A DNA stretch of 64,000 bases from Saposhnikovia divaricata (taxonomy: Eukaryota; Streptophyta; Magnoliopsida; Apiales; Apiaceae): the NCBI GenBank assembly GCA_036435485.1, contig CM071599.1:204017178-204081177 (forward strand). The letters run 5' to 3'. Each line of letters opens with the position of its first letter. The stretch's first letter is position 1. This document shows positions 45,616 to 56,887 of the stretch, piece after piece. Made by a program: the position numbers and the translations under genes. The notes under the pieces are model-generated. The model did no database searches and had not been told where the DNA came from. It saw only the letters and a program-made list of their open reading frames with translations.

Positions 45616-48089
45616 TTATCTCCCCCAGTCTGTTGTTGTTGTTGTTTCTGAATTGTCTTTATCTCCCCCTTTTTTGACATCAGCAACATTAATTCCAAGA
45701 GATTTAGTAACAGAACAAATGATATTCATCAGAACTGCTTGATTGTCCATAATAGTGACTTGGTTTTCTTCAAGAATTTGAAGTCTTGATTGAATATCAC
45801 TTTGAGATTTCTGAATGTTTCGTAAAATTTCAGAATTGACTTCAATGTTGGAAGTGCTTGTTGTATCTTCAGATTCAGATGCAGAAAGAACTTTATCTTC
45901 AAGTCTTGTAGAAGAAGGTGCCTGTTTAGAATGATATTCAAGTAATAATACTTGAGTAGAAGTACAAACATCTTCATCTCTCTGATCTGGAGCTGAAGTA
46001 TGATCATCCTTTCCTTCACCAGTATTCTGTGTACTAACATCTACAAATCCTGACTCTTCCTTAGATTGATCAGATATTGTTGATGTCTCAAATCTAGCTG
46101 ATATTGGAAGTACAAACAAAGGAATACTAGGATCTTTAGGAATTTCTTCTGGTACTGGTTGAGTAGAAGTTTGTCTTAGCCTTTCACCTCTTCTGTTAAT
46201 GATTCCTGCAAGCCTTTCTTTCTGTTTCTGAGCTTTAACTTCAGGCTTTGCATTGTGATGTGCTAAGTCATGCTTCTCATAAATCTTGATAAAAGAATAA
46301 GTACCAGCATCCATACCAAGATTTTCAGACCAAGATTCAGGAAAAACCTGATCCCAGAAATCAAACGATGGTGGTTTCCTAATTTTCTCTCCCTCACTAT
46401 GGAGTTGATCATCCATACCCTCATTCTCACTTTGACTATCTAAAGTCAACACTCTTTCTACCTCTCCTTTTGCCTGGTCAGGAGCCAGCCTCTCTGTGTG
46501 TGGATCTATATCCATCTTTTCAAGTGTATCACTCAAATTTGGATAAGTGCTCTCATGACCTACAGAAAAATAGGGGTTAGAAGAAGTTTTTATACTTGAA
46601 CTCACATGGAGAGAGGGTTCCTCATATGGCATGGGGCCTGAGGTTTTCTCCAAGGAGTGAGCTGCTATAGTCTCTGAACCCTTACAAACATCTACTTTCT
46701 TTCCAGAAACTACAGGCTCCAGTATACCACTTTCAGGTTTTACACTAGACTCTGATGTCTTCAGTAATACTTCATTAGACACCATATCTAGTATGTCACC
46801 GTCTTTAAGTGTTGGTTGCTGAGACACACCCTCAAGGTGGATAGACTCTGAAAGAACAATATTGGTTTGATCTTCAGAAAAATCAATCAAAGTCATTCCT
46901 CCCATATCATAGGGTTTCTCACTTGTAATTTCAGTCATCACAGAAGACCTTCTAGCATCAGCCATCACAGTTCCTGAGTCATCCAACCTCTGACTAGATG
47001 GTTCTTGTGTTGCAGTGACTGTGATCTGATCTATTCCACTATTCACCACTGGTGCAATAGTATCTTCTGTTGACTGCTTCCCTTTATCAACTACCTCCTC
47101 TTGTTCGCCTTGAGTTGAAGGATCTTCAACAATGACATCCTTGTCAAATAGATATGCATGAAGTGATTGAAGTGCAACATGCTTAGGAAGTCAAAATTTC
47201 TTGTGCAATTCCTTTCTGACTGATACATAGAAGTATGTCTTCATTAAATCAAGTCTTTGATGTAACAGTCCATATTCTCCAGGAAATGAAAGTTTGGGAA
47301 CTCTTTCAGTTAGAAAATCTAGAACAGGCCTGGAAAGCTTCACTTTTAGAGAAATAAGTTCCATAGCCAGTCTGTATGTCAATATAGTTTCCCATGAAGA
47401 ATCAAGATACAGATCTCTCTTATCAGATACTGACGTGAATATAGCATTATTTGTAGAGACCTGCATAATGTTAGTTGGACTTGACACTGTGTGTGTAGGT
47501 GACAAATGAATCTTTCTCCTTGTTCTCCTAGTATAGTGAGCAACAGATTTGTCTTGAGAAGACTCAAGAGGTGTAGACACAGAAGTGATCTTGGGATGAG
47601 ATCTTTTTTCAATAGACACGGTCTTTTGAAAAACAGTATCCAGTAACTGTTTTCCCTTTTTAAGAACTACAGTATTTTGGGAGACTACAGCCTGGCTGTG
47701 ACTAGGTGTTCCATCTCTTTGTCCTAGCTTAGAAAGTTGAATTGCAGCCTTCAATTCTGCTCTCTCAGCAAGAGATATATTATCATCATCTTCACTAGAA
47801 CTACTACTTGAAATGACAAATCTTCTCTTCCTTACAACTGATGTCTTTTGAGAAACACCAGAGGTTGGCTTCTTTGAAACAATAGGCTGTGGATCAAAAT
47901 TTGGTTCTAGACTTGTTTCAGAGACTTCACTATTTTTGGCCACTTGGGTAGACACAGGGGGCTTCTCCTCCAATTGAGATTCCTGAGTCATTTCACCACC
48001 AAAGAAAGAAGAATTATAGATAGTAGGAAGATGAGTTCTTAGAAGTACCTGAACATGATTTGGATAGTGTAATGCAGGTATTTTATCTA
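45616..48089 (-). pseudogene. Sirevirus env-like ORF (S3), 5' truncated
   Basis: Open frame from the insertion junction at 48089 to the stop at 45616, one in-frame TGA at 47191-47193. The first residues (IPALHYPNHVQVLLRTHLPT) resemble the S1 region VKCLYPRFLHLIL. Ser-rich linker (VISSSSSSEDDDN), basic patches (SVVRKRRF, TRRTRRKIH), a folded part with WETILTYRLAMELISLKVKL, a long acidic disordered stretch, and a C-terminal coiled coil (IQKSQSDIQSRLQILEENQV). No signal peptide or membrane span. The codon pattern is well kept, so decay is slight. Confidence 0.7.
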
Positions 48090-48150
48090 TGTGGCGCCCT
48101 CAAATCCGGGGTGAGATTTGGGCCCACTACAATACTAGTTTAAAATAACT

Positions 48151-48190
<40 letters not shown>

Positions 48191-48481
48191 AAAAGATAAG
48201 TTATTACAAATTACCAATATCGTTGAGTTGACCCGATGAGGGACCCACACCAACGATCAAATGTCTAAGTTATTACATCTAATACAATTTTAAACCATTA
48301 CAACAACAAACTACTCAAAATCCCATCCACAACTAAATCAAAAACCTCAGAGGGAATCTGAATCTCGACTGTCTGCTCGAATCCTGGAAACCCTATGATC
48401 ATAGTCTTAGGCGATGTCATCTTCTGATTTCACTGAAAGGTTAGATATAACACAAGGGTGAGCAACAAATTTGCTCAGCAA

Positions 48482-48549
<68 letters not shown>

Positions 48550-48580
48550 ACTATAAACAATTATAAAACAAATCAATAAT

Positions 48581-49320
48581 GATACTCAGAACTCAGGGTC
48601 AAATGATAACATTCATTGTCAACTGGATATATCAATTGGGTAAATGATACCACAAGTCATTAATGATACTCGGAACTCAAGGTCAAATGATAACAATTGT
48701 TGTCAATTGGATAATCAATTTATAGATTAGAATTGGATTTTCATTTTCGACGCTATGAGTTAAAGTGGATGATCAGTCACACTAAAACTCCGGATATACT
48801 CTCTTGGTATATCCAAATACTCAACTGGATCCATGGCCCATTTTGGCCTAACATAATACTTATGTACTAACTGGCGTCCTCAGTCCTGAAAACATTTTTA
48901 TTTAATAAAACTTCCAATTCTATCTTTAATACTCAGACCAGGGGTCGGAACAATCGACTACCCTGTTTAATTCGAGTCATGGTGTAATTCAATAATTCAG
49001 ACAAGAAGTCAGGTATCTAGCATTTTATTCATTTCCAACAAGGAGTAATATTTCAGGTTCAACATACATGGAATCAAATGAATATGATCAAATAATTATG
49101 ATTCAGTATTAATGAATTGATTTGATAACAAGGGGAAAAGTAAATCAACACAACATGATGTATCTACAGAGGTAGGGTCGCATAATCAAGTACAAAGGGA
49201 ACAACATTCGATATAAATTGAATTGATAACAAGGAAGAAAGTAAATCAACACAACATGATGTATCTACGAAGGTAGGGTTATATAATCAAGTACAAATGA
49301 AACAATATTCGATATATTTG
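48581..49320. repeat. Two local duplications in element X
   Basis: An 84-bp direct repeat starting at gatactc (48581, 48665) and a ~101-bp direct repeat starting at tgataacaagg (49123, 49224). The rest is unremarkable non-coding sequence. Confidence 0.7.
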
Positions 49321-49547
49321 AAGAACAAGTTAAGGTTACTTGCCTTAATCAAGAACTAACTGGTTATTCTGCTTTGCCTTTGCCCTTGTCACTGGGACCT
49401 ACTTCCTTCGAATCTACACATAAAAAAATACTACTTCAGTACTCTATTTAATATTCGACGTACTACTGTGCTAATTCGTTTTATTTAACGAACTACCCGT
49501 CGGAATACAATCGACCCAAACAAATCAATTACTACTGTAAATACAAT

Positions 49548-51244
49548 TGATAAGTGGATTTTATATCTACTTGGAACATTCTAAATCGGCTTAAATTGAT
49601 TGCTTTGGCCTCAAGTTTGTGGTAGTTTTGATGTGTTTTGGTTAATTGTGCAGGGTTGAAGAAATGTCGATTAAAGGTGTAGTTTCCGTCGTTATTTGGA
49701 GTTGATTTATGATATGGAATGAAGAATGGAGGCTAATATCAACTCCTAAGAAGTATACAAGTCATTAAGGATGAAAGACGGAAGCTCATGCAAAAGGAAC
49801 GGAAGAAAAAGCTTAAAAATCGAAGAAAAATCAATTTTCGCAGATCGGGACCAAGTCGGGAGCCTAATTGGCACCCCAGAGCTGTTTTATGCAGATTGAG
49901 CTGGTGCCTCGGGCGCCCAACCGGCGCTTCAGGCGCTGCGGCGTGCTGGGGAAAATCAGCCAGAATTTCTGATTCTTGTTTTGGCCATATCTTGAGTTCT
50001 AGAAGTCCGTTTTGGACGATCTTACAGTCCACGCGAAGCTAACGAGATTCTCTATCATTCTAAAGTGGTCCAGATGTCTACTTACAACGGGATCAGCCCA
50101 GAAACAGGCCAGAAAATCCAGCAGCTTCCAGAAATTCGATTTGAAGTGGGAAACTTCCATAAATCCAATCCTAATCAACATGGAAACACTAGGGGCGCTA
50201 GGAACATTCTAGAGGGCTGTGTTAAGCGTGGAAACTTGCAATTCTTACTTCTATTCAAGCTTGGAAACTTGCCATCTCCTAATCCAACTCTATTTGTGGC
50301 AACTTCCTTGGAATGCAATTCTATTATGGAAAGGACTTGGAGGCTAATACATCTAGTGGCTATATAAACACATCTTGGGACACATTATTAAGGATGTAAT
50401 ATTAGATCACATAATATAGTTTAGAGTAGATAATTATTATTAGTTGAAGATGTAGAGAAACACCATGACTCTTCTTTTGGGTGACAACATTGAAGTTTGA
50501 AGGTTTTGTTCTCTTAATCTTTTCTTTGTTCTTATTAGTTTAATTATGTTTTCTTGTTTTACTGGTTGTTTTACTTATTTAATTATTATCTAGTAGTTAT
50601 TTCTAGGGCTTAAAGGGAAGCCATGTTTGCACTAATATTGGCATGATTTTCATAGTGGTTTGATTGGTTATGGTTAATTCTGATTGATATGTTTTAATCA
50701 TTAATTTGTGTAATCGGCCGATATCATGGATTAATTATATGCAAATAGGGGTATGGATCGAGATATTTACTTACTAGAGGCACACATACGATTAGCAGAA
50801 TTGAATTTGAGTGCGGAAGCATCATTGGATTTCTGAAAGCGTTAATGCTTGGAAGAGATTAACTTGACTCTAATTACCTGATTGATTGAATTACTAAAAG
50901 TGGTTAATTGTGTTGAATGTTTCGAGAGTGTTAATGCTTGAAAGAGATTAACATACTCTATTTATAGGATCACATTGATTGCTTTAGCTTAAGAGCCAAT
51001 TGTGTAAGCATGGTGGACCTGATTGCCCTAGGTTTTAAATAATTTGTTTATCATCTGTTTAATTAGTGTTAATCTTGTTTAATTAGTTAATTAATATTCT
51101 CCAATATTCGTCTGACCCTTGAAACAATTAAAGATAAATGAAAAGGAATTAGTAGAACTTGTCTCCTTGTGGATTCGACCCGCTTGCCATCTGTACTAGC
51201 AATAGACACCGTGCGCTTGCGATTAGACATAATTTTAAACATCA
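49548..51244 (+). repeat. Outer Athila-like 5' LTR
   Basis: TGATAAGTGG..AACATCA. TATA box tatataaaca at 50361-50370. A GC-rich patch at 49895-49955 with ggcgcc/gcgct repeats. Start shares tgataagtggattttatat with the inner element's LTR. Confidence 0.92.
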
Positions 51245-51250
51245 AGTTTT

Positions 51251-51268
51251 TGGCGCCGCTGCCGGGGA
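51251..51268 (+). other. Primer binding site of outer element
   Basis: tggcgccgctgccgggga, the PBS typical of Athila-type plant Gypsy elements. Confidence 0.85.
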
Positions 51269-51397
51269 GACAGCTAGTTTCTGTTGATTTTAATTTGGTT
51301 GTTTAGATTGTTTCCGTTGTCTCGTTGGAACCTTTGTTCCAATTGAGGCAGATTTTACTGCGTTTTCTTGGCTTTGTTGAGTGTCTACAGGTTTGCA

Positions 51398-52888
51398 ATG
51401 GGTGAAGTTGATACTTTTGCACTCTTATCTTCCCAAGTAGAGGCACATACTCGAGAGATTGCCATGTCGAAGACTACAGAGCCCACTATGCATCCAATGA
51501 GTATCAATGAGATGTCACGAGTGGCCCCTAAAACTTACAACTTCTGTCAAATTTGCGGTGTGCAGGGTCACTTTGGTTTTGAATGCTCTTACAATATCTA
51601 TAATTCTCAGAGTGCTCAGTTGGGACAAATGAATTCTTTTGAAGAAGGATATGGGTACAATCTGTATTCAAACACTTTTGATCAAGAATACGTGAATCAA
51701 CCAGATTTCTACTACCAGGACAGTGGTGCTCAAAATTTCTCATATCATAATCAGCAACAGTTTGAGCAACAATATTATCAGTCATATGAGCAGCCGCCAC
51801 ATCAAGAATATCAATATCCTCCTCTACAAGAAGATCTACATGTTTCTCAATCCAGCGTAGATGTGCAAGCTGATCAGATAAATGAGATGTGGGATATCTT
51901 GAATAAACTGCTAAAGAGTTTTCAAGAATTAGAAACTCAAAGTTTGGCGATTGAATCTCAAATTGCACAGTTGGCTAACTCTTCTACTATAGGGCATCTC
52001 GACTATTTACCATCATCATCTATCCGATCCGAAGAGGACCTGACTGCTATCAATCTCACAAGCGATCAGGAATATGATAGTTTCTCCATGTATGTTGATG
52101 ATAAGGCCATTGATAAAGAGAAGGAGCATGCCACCGATGATGAGATCAATGATGTTGCTGCTACCGAGAATAATGTGACTGATGATGAGGCTACAAAGGA
52201 AAGCAATACAGAGATGGTTGTTGTTTCTCTTCCGCAATCTGTGCCTAAGCTACCATGTATTGATAAATTTGCTCTCGATCTAGCCTCTACTTACAAGGCT
52301 TCTTTGCTCAAGAACACTTATTTCAATGTTGATGTGATAACAAATATTGTCCAAGATGATATTTCTCAAATTCTGGTTGAGGATCCATACAAAGTGGCTC
52401 CTACGTTTCAAGCTCAAGAAGAGGGAGAAGATGGAAGTGTCTTATTAGCCAATGATGTGATAAGCCAAGATGTCCGAATGGCTCCAGTGAAAGTGAGGAG
52501 TGAAGAAAAGCCACCACCAGAACCTCCACCTTATGTCCAGGGAGTTCAATATTTTCATGGTGTCGAATTTTATCGTTGTTTTATCACAAAGTTTTCCAAA
52601 ACTGCACAAGCATTCTCTCTATTGCTTTTTAATGACATATTTTATTTTACTGATGTTTGTTTAGAGACTTTCTGCAGGATAAAGACAACCACTAACACTC
52701 TTGATACTTTTTGTGGTGACGAGTTTATGATCGAGAAATTGGATATTCCGTCTCCATCGGAGTATTTTTTAGGAGGTCAAGCTATTGACGTTAAAGAAGC
52801 GCTTCTTGGGAGGCAACCCAAGCATTGTTGTATACTAGTATGTTTTCTACTTTCCCTCGTATTTACTTCCATTCAATGGGGACATTGA
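51398..52888 (+). CDS. Gag-remnant ORF of the outer Athila-like element
   Basis: First ATG at 51398 (MGEVDTFALLSSQVEAHTRE), about 496 codons, no lesion. It aligns in order with the distal part of the inner gag: EVDTFALLSSQ with EVDTVSMITAQ; zinc knuckle CQICGVQGHFGFEC with CELCAGAHETNQC; MWDILNKLLKSF..LAIESQIAQLA with VWIAVKNLQ..LETHLGHIASAL. A Tyr/Gln-rich stretch follows the knuckle. The capsid domain (PF03732) and protease are absent. The rest is acidic (DDEINDVAATENNVTDDEAT) and of unknown function. The last ~35 codons run through the hairpin module and may be only read-through of that RNA element. Confidence 0.65.
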   Translation: MGEVDTFALLSSQVEAHTREIAMSKTTEPTMHPMSINEMSRVAPKTYNFCQICGVQGHFGFECSYNIYNSQSAQLGQMNSFEEGYGYNLYSNTFDQEYVNQPDFYYQDSGAQNFSYHNQQQFEQQYYQSYEQPPHQEYQYPPLQEDLHVSQSSVDVQADQINEMWDILNKLLKSFQELETQSLAIESQIAQLANSSTIGHLDYLPSSSIRSEEDLTAINLTSDQEYDSFSMYVDDKAIDKEKEHATDDEINDVAATENNVTDDEATKESNTEMVVVSLPQSVPKLPCIDKFALDLASTYKASLLKNTYFNVDVITNIVQDDISQILVEDPYKVAPTFQAQEEGEDGSVLLANDVISQDVRMAPVKVRSEEKPPPEPPPYVQGVQYFHGVEFYRCFITKFSKTAQAFSLLLFNDIFYFTDVCLETFCRIKTTTNTLDTFCGDEFMIEKLDIPSPSEYFLGGQAIDVKEALLGRQPKHCCILVCFLLSLVFTSIQWGH

Positions 52889-52917
52889 AGTTTTTAAGTT
52901 TGGGGGTGGTTTGAGGG
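52787..52917 (+). other. Conserved two-hairpin plus PPT-like module (outer)
   Basis: Hairpin 1: CTTGGG-AGGCAA-CCCAAG (52805-52822). Hairpin 2: TTCAATG-GGGA-CATTGAA (52872-52889). G-rich aagtttgggggtgg from 52896. Preceded by gacgttaaagaagcgcttc. Shared at identical spacing with 56631-56762 of the inner element. The ORF stop lies inside hairpin 2. Confidence 0.75.
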
Positions 52918-53736
52918 ATAAGTAGTGTATATAGTTGTGATTTTGAGTTATTGTGTTCATGTAGGATTTCATGCTTTGCATATTAGTATTAGTAAATTAT
53001 GCATTTATGTTCGTGATATCTACATTGGTTTCATATAAGACATTCTGTTTTTATGTTCGTATATCATGTGAGTTCATAATAGTTTGCATTTGCACCCATG
53101 CTTGATAGGAATTTTGTGTTGTTGACGCTTTTGATTGATAAGTGATATGCTTTGTTCTTGTGCACACACATACACTAGTAAGTAGAAACTAGTAGACTTA
53201 TTGAATGTTGTAAGTAATTAGAAGGACATGAATATGTGCAAGATGATTTAGTTTTCAGGCTTTGAATACAAGTAGGTGCATTAGAGAGATTTTTGCTTGG
53301 GATTGAGTATGTTTTTTCACCAAGTGAGATTTTGAGCCATATTTCATATTTGTTGCAAATTATTCGTTTGCTTGAGTGTCCACGGATTGTTTGCATTGCT
53401 AGCAGTTGTTTGAGGTCTTTCTTGAAACGCATGACATTATTTGACGATTAAAATGATAAAGGCATTAGGATTAACCGCATATTTTCCCATATTACCACAC
53501 CATGTTTACATGATCAAGTAGTTAACCCGTTGAGCTTAATCCTATTTTTTCGGTGACATACCACATTACTTGCCTAGACTTTTTCTTGTATTGGCCTTAC
53601 ATTAATTTGAACCCACATTGTCAAAGGCTAGTAGAGTGCTTAAGGGAGTAATAAGGTGTGCAAGAAGGGGTTTATTGTTGGTCATAATTTTGGGGGAAAT
53701 ATTGAAATTTGGGTTTGGTTGTTGCTTGATAGTCGG
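52918..53736 (+). other. Outer element 3' internal region, part 1
   Basis: Non-coding after the module, up to the inner insertion; ends with TSD copy GTCGG (53732-53736). No ORF or RNA recognised. Confidence 0.6.
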
Positions 53737-55297
53737 TGTTATGCTAAATTCACGCAAGCGCACGTAGTCACAAGTAATACAATTAAAGTTCGTTCCACAG
53801 AGATCTGGTTAAGTTTTACTCAGAAAATATGCCTATGCAATAATGTATGGTTTTAATTCACTGCTAAGAAAATTAACAAATATGGTTTTGATTATCTAAA
53901 TTAAACTAAGATGCAAATTATAAAATTAAGAATTAACTAAGTGACAAGAATTAAAATTGAATTACTAATATGAGAATAAACATGGAATCCTAGTTTCATC
54001 ATCTACTTCACTTAGAGTTGCAGCCTTTAATTAAAACATGTGATGGTTTTGATATCTGATCGAATAACACGGAAAGAGTAAAAGTTACCTCTCGGTATAC
54101 TAGTACCAATCTATGCATACATCCACAAAAGAGATAGAAGATGAATAGGCACCTATTATGTTTAGACCCTATATCTCTATAGAATTTGAAAACATAAAGG
54201 TTGAAGCACAAGTTATCCACTTAGATCACATAGGGTAGCATAATATCTCTATTCATGCCACAAATCATGATGCTTAACATCAACCTATCCTATGCTAGCA
54301 TGGCAAGTTCTAAATCTCAAAATCCACTCTCGTTTAGCAGGAGATTAACATATTAGATGTTCGCGACGCACCTAAATACCATAAGCACAACCATACAAGG
54401 ATATCAAGAATTCACCACACATAAACCTCTAAGGCATGCAAACTACTAAGATACATAGATAAATCCACTAGGATCCCACGACAACGATTAGTTCATAATT
54501 GAACTTTTCGTCACCATGGGATTTGACGAAAACATGATATTAAACAAGATATAAAAGAAAGAATTAATAATATTAATAACGTAAAGAGTTGAGAAAACAA
54601 ATCTATGATTCAACGTATATAAAAGATGAAGTAGATCTAGATCCGTGCTTGTCACCGAGCTTGAATCCTTCTCTCCTTTTCTCTCTTGCGAAACTAACTT
54701 ACAATAATAATCCCCCCGAATTACAAGGCTTAGAGGTGTTTATATAAGCCTACATATCTTGCCCAACAAGAAAAACAACCTAGAATACAATTAGAAATAG
54801 GTTTGGATGCCTAAAATACAATTAAAATTCGAATAAGGGCAAAACAGAGATTTTTCAGCAAAACAGCAATTTTCAGCAATTTTTTTCTCCCGCAGGAGCG
54901 CTGCCTGCGCAGCTCCAGCGCAGCCTGCGCTGCTTCTTCTGTACCAAGCGCAGCCTGCGCAGTTCCAAGCGCAGCCTGCGCTGCCTTGGCTGTTCAGGCT
55001 GTTTTTCTGCAGTTTTTTTCTTCTTCGTTTCTCGTCCGTTTTCTTCCATTCCTTTTGCATTCACTTCCCGTCTTCATGCTAATGTCTTGAACACTCTTGG
55101 TAGTTGATATTAAGTCACCATTCTTCATTCCTTAGCGTAATCAACTCCAAATTCAACGGAAAATTCACCCTTAAACGATATTTCTCCAAACCTGCACAAG
55201 TAAATAAAACACATAAAAACTACGACAAACTTGAGGCCAAATACACCAATTTAAGCCGATACGGAATATTCCAAGTGGATATAAAATCCACTTATCA
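53737..55297 (-). repeat. Inner Athila-like 3' LTR
   Basis: TGTTATGCTA..ACTTATCA on the plus strand. Contains a GC-rich tandem of agcgcagcctgcgc-type units at 54893-54990, giving an artefactual Cys/Ala-rich minus-strand ORF. Confidence 0.92.
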
Positions 55298-56887
55298 CAG
55301 CCCCAAAATTAAACCGATGCTTGTCCTCAAGCATAAACAATTACACTAACTAATTAGTACCACTTCCGTAGGTGATCACGGTTGCATTTGGCATATGCAA
55401 CAAGCCCTTTAAACCCCTAGGCAGCCCTAGTGGACGAGTAAGGTCTCGTGAGGGCCTATAGCGAATGTACCCACAAAATCCATGTAAACTAATGCAATGC
55501 AATGCATGAATGCAACTAATATGAAAAATGCAAGATCCCCTCAAACTCACCAAAACCAACTAACAAGCAAATATCTCAACGAATGCAACAATTCCAAGCA
55601 GAGCTCGACTAAGTCCCCGTATACTAACAGTACATGACAGAAACGTGCGTGTGTGCAATGCTCATCAGAAATACCCCCAGAACTAGGTCAAAAATCATAC
55701 ATGCCTTCCGTCAAGACAATCACAGGTTTATAACTAGAATAAACTGTAGACACTCCATAACCTAGGAACACCTCCACCCTTATCCAAGGTAGACAGAAAC
55801 TCATGCTTTATTATTATGACACATATATATATACAATACGCATGCTTATTTAACCGTGCAATGAATGAGACCCCAAAAAGGCTTATACAATAATACCCAT
55901 GTAGCGAGTGTTGGGTTAGTGGATCCCAGACTATAAAAGCCTTAGGTCACTAGGACTAAGTCCCCTCAGACTTAATTACTCGAGTATTAAAGAGCTCACT
56001 CTGGTTAATTTTGCATTTAACAATTGAACTTTTGTCTTTTTATATATATATATATACGCAATCTGGAATGAGCCTTTCTCACTTCCAACCCTAGACTACT
56101 CATATAAATATGAGCCGGCTACTAGCCATTTGACGCCTAGCCATTATTGACAATTATTACAACTAGCATGAAAATCCTGTTTTCCCCCAAACTTAGATTT
56201 TAGTGTTCCTACGCTATAAAGGGAATAACGAAAATTCTAAGAAAAAACAAATGATTAAATCTCAAAACATCCAACAGGCATGACCCCTAACCTAGCCAAA
56301 AAGCACCCCAATGAGACTGTGTAATTAATTTTTTTTGTTCCCGTACATGCAAGTCAATTTCCTAGGAACTATAAATCAGCCCTCTACTCATCATCATCAC
56401 ACCCAAATCAACATCTACCTATCAATCAGAATCAGCTCATTTTAAGGGATCATGAAAAATGCATGCCATGAAAATGCAACTAATATGAACGCACATAGTA
56501 AACAAACAAATAACAGAATGTCCTATATGAAACACATGTAAATAATACGAACATATATGCATGAACTAGCACTACCATGCAAAATATATGCAATCTACAT
56601 GAACACATAATACAACAAACAACTACTAAACCCCCAAACCACCCCCAAATTTGAAAGATTCAATGTCCGCATTGAATAGAAGTAAATACGAGGGAAAGCA
56701 GAAAACATACCTACTCGTTGAAACGCATGGGTTGCCTCCCACGAAGCGCTGTCGTTAATGTCATTTAGCCGGACAAATGTGAATCAAATCATGGTGGCTC
56801 GAAGATTGCAGTTGACTTATCCGTAACAGAAGGACCATCCACCCATTGTTTGATAACCTTCTTGCTTCCTTCCCACATCTTTTCTAA
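55298..56887 (-). other. Inner element 3' untranslated region with PPT
   Basis: PPT ttttggggctg (minus) abuts the 3' LTR at 55298-55308. Non-coding apart from the hairpin module. This is where pol would follow in a full Athila element. Confidence 0.7.
56631..56762 (-). other. Conserved two-hairpin plus PPT-like module (inner)
   Basis: Minus strand: gacattaacgacagcgcttc, hairpin 1 CGTGGG-AGGCAA-CCCATG (56743-56726), 49 nt, hairpin 2 TTCAATG-CGGA-CATTGAA (56676-56659), 6 nt, aaatttgggggtggtttggg. Same lengths and spacers as 52787-52917. Hairpin 1 differs in the second stem pair by T-A to G-T, so pairing is kept. Confidence 0.75.

Larger units (their letters stand above)
44587..48089 (-). mobile_element. 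S3: 3' part of a third Sirevirus-type element
   Basis: 3' LTR, PPT and env-like ORF in minus orientation; everything upstream of the env-like middle is displaced by element X at 48090 and lies outside the window if it exists. LTR is unrelated in U3 to S1 and S2 but shares the U5 hairpin and PPT. Confidence 0.8.

Noticed and set aside
50012..50367. Overlapping 60-100 codon ORFs in the Athila-like LTRs
   Set aside because: Present in both LTR copies by identity; composition is not protein-like.
54791..55060. Cys/Ala-rich 89-codon ORF in the inner LTR
   Set aside because: It is the translation of the GC-rich tandem repeat and is duplicated only because the LTR is.
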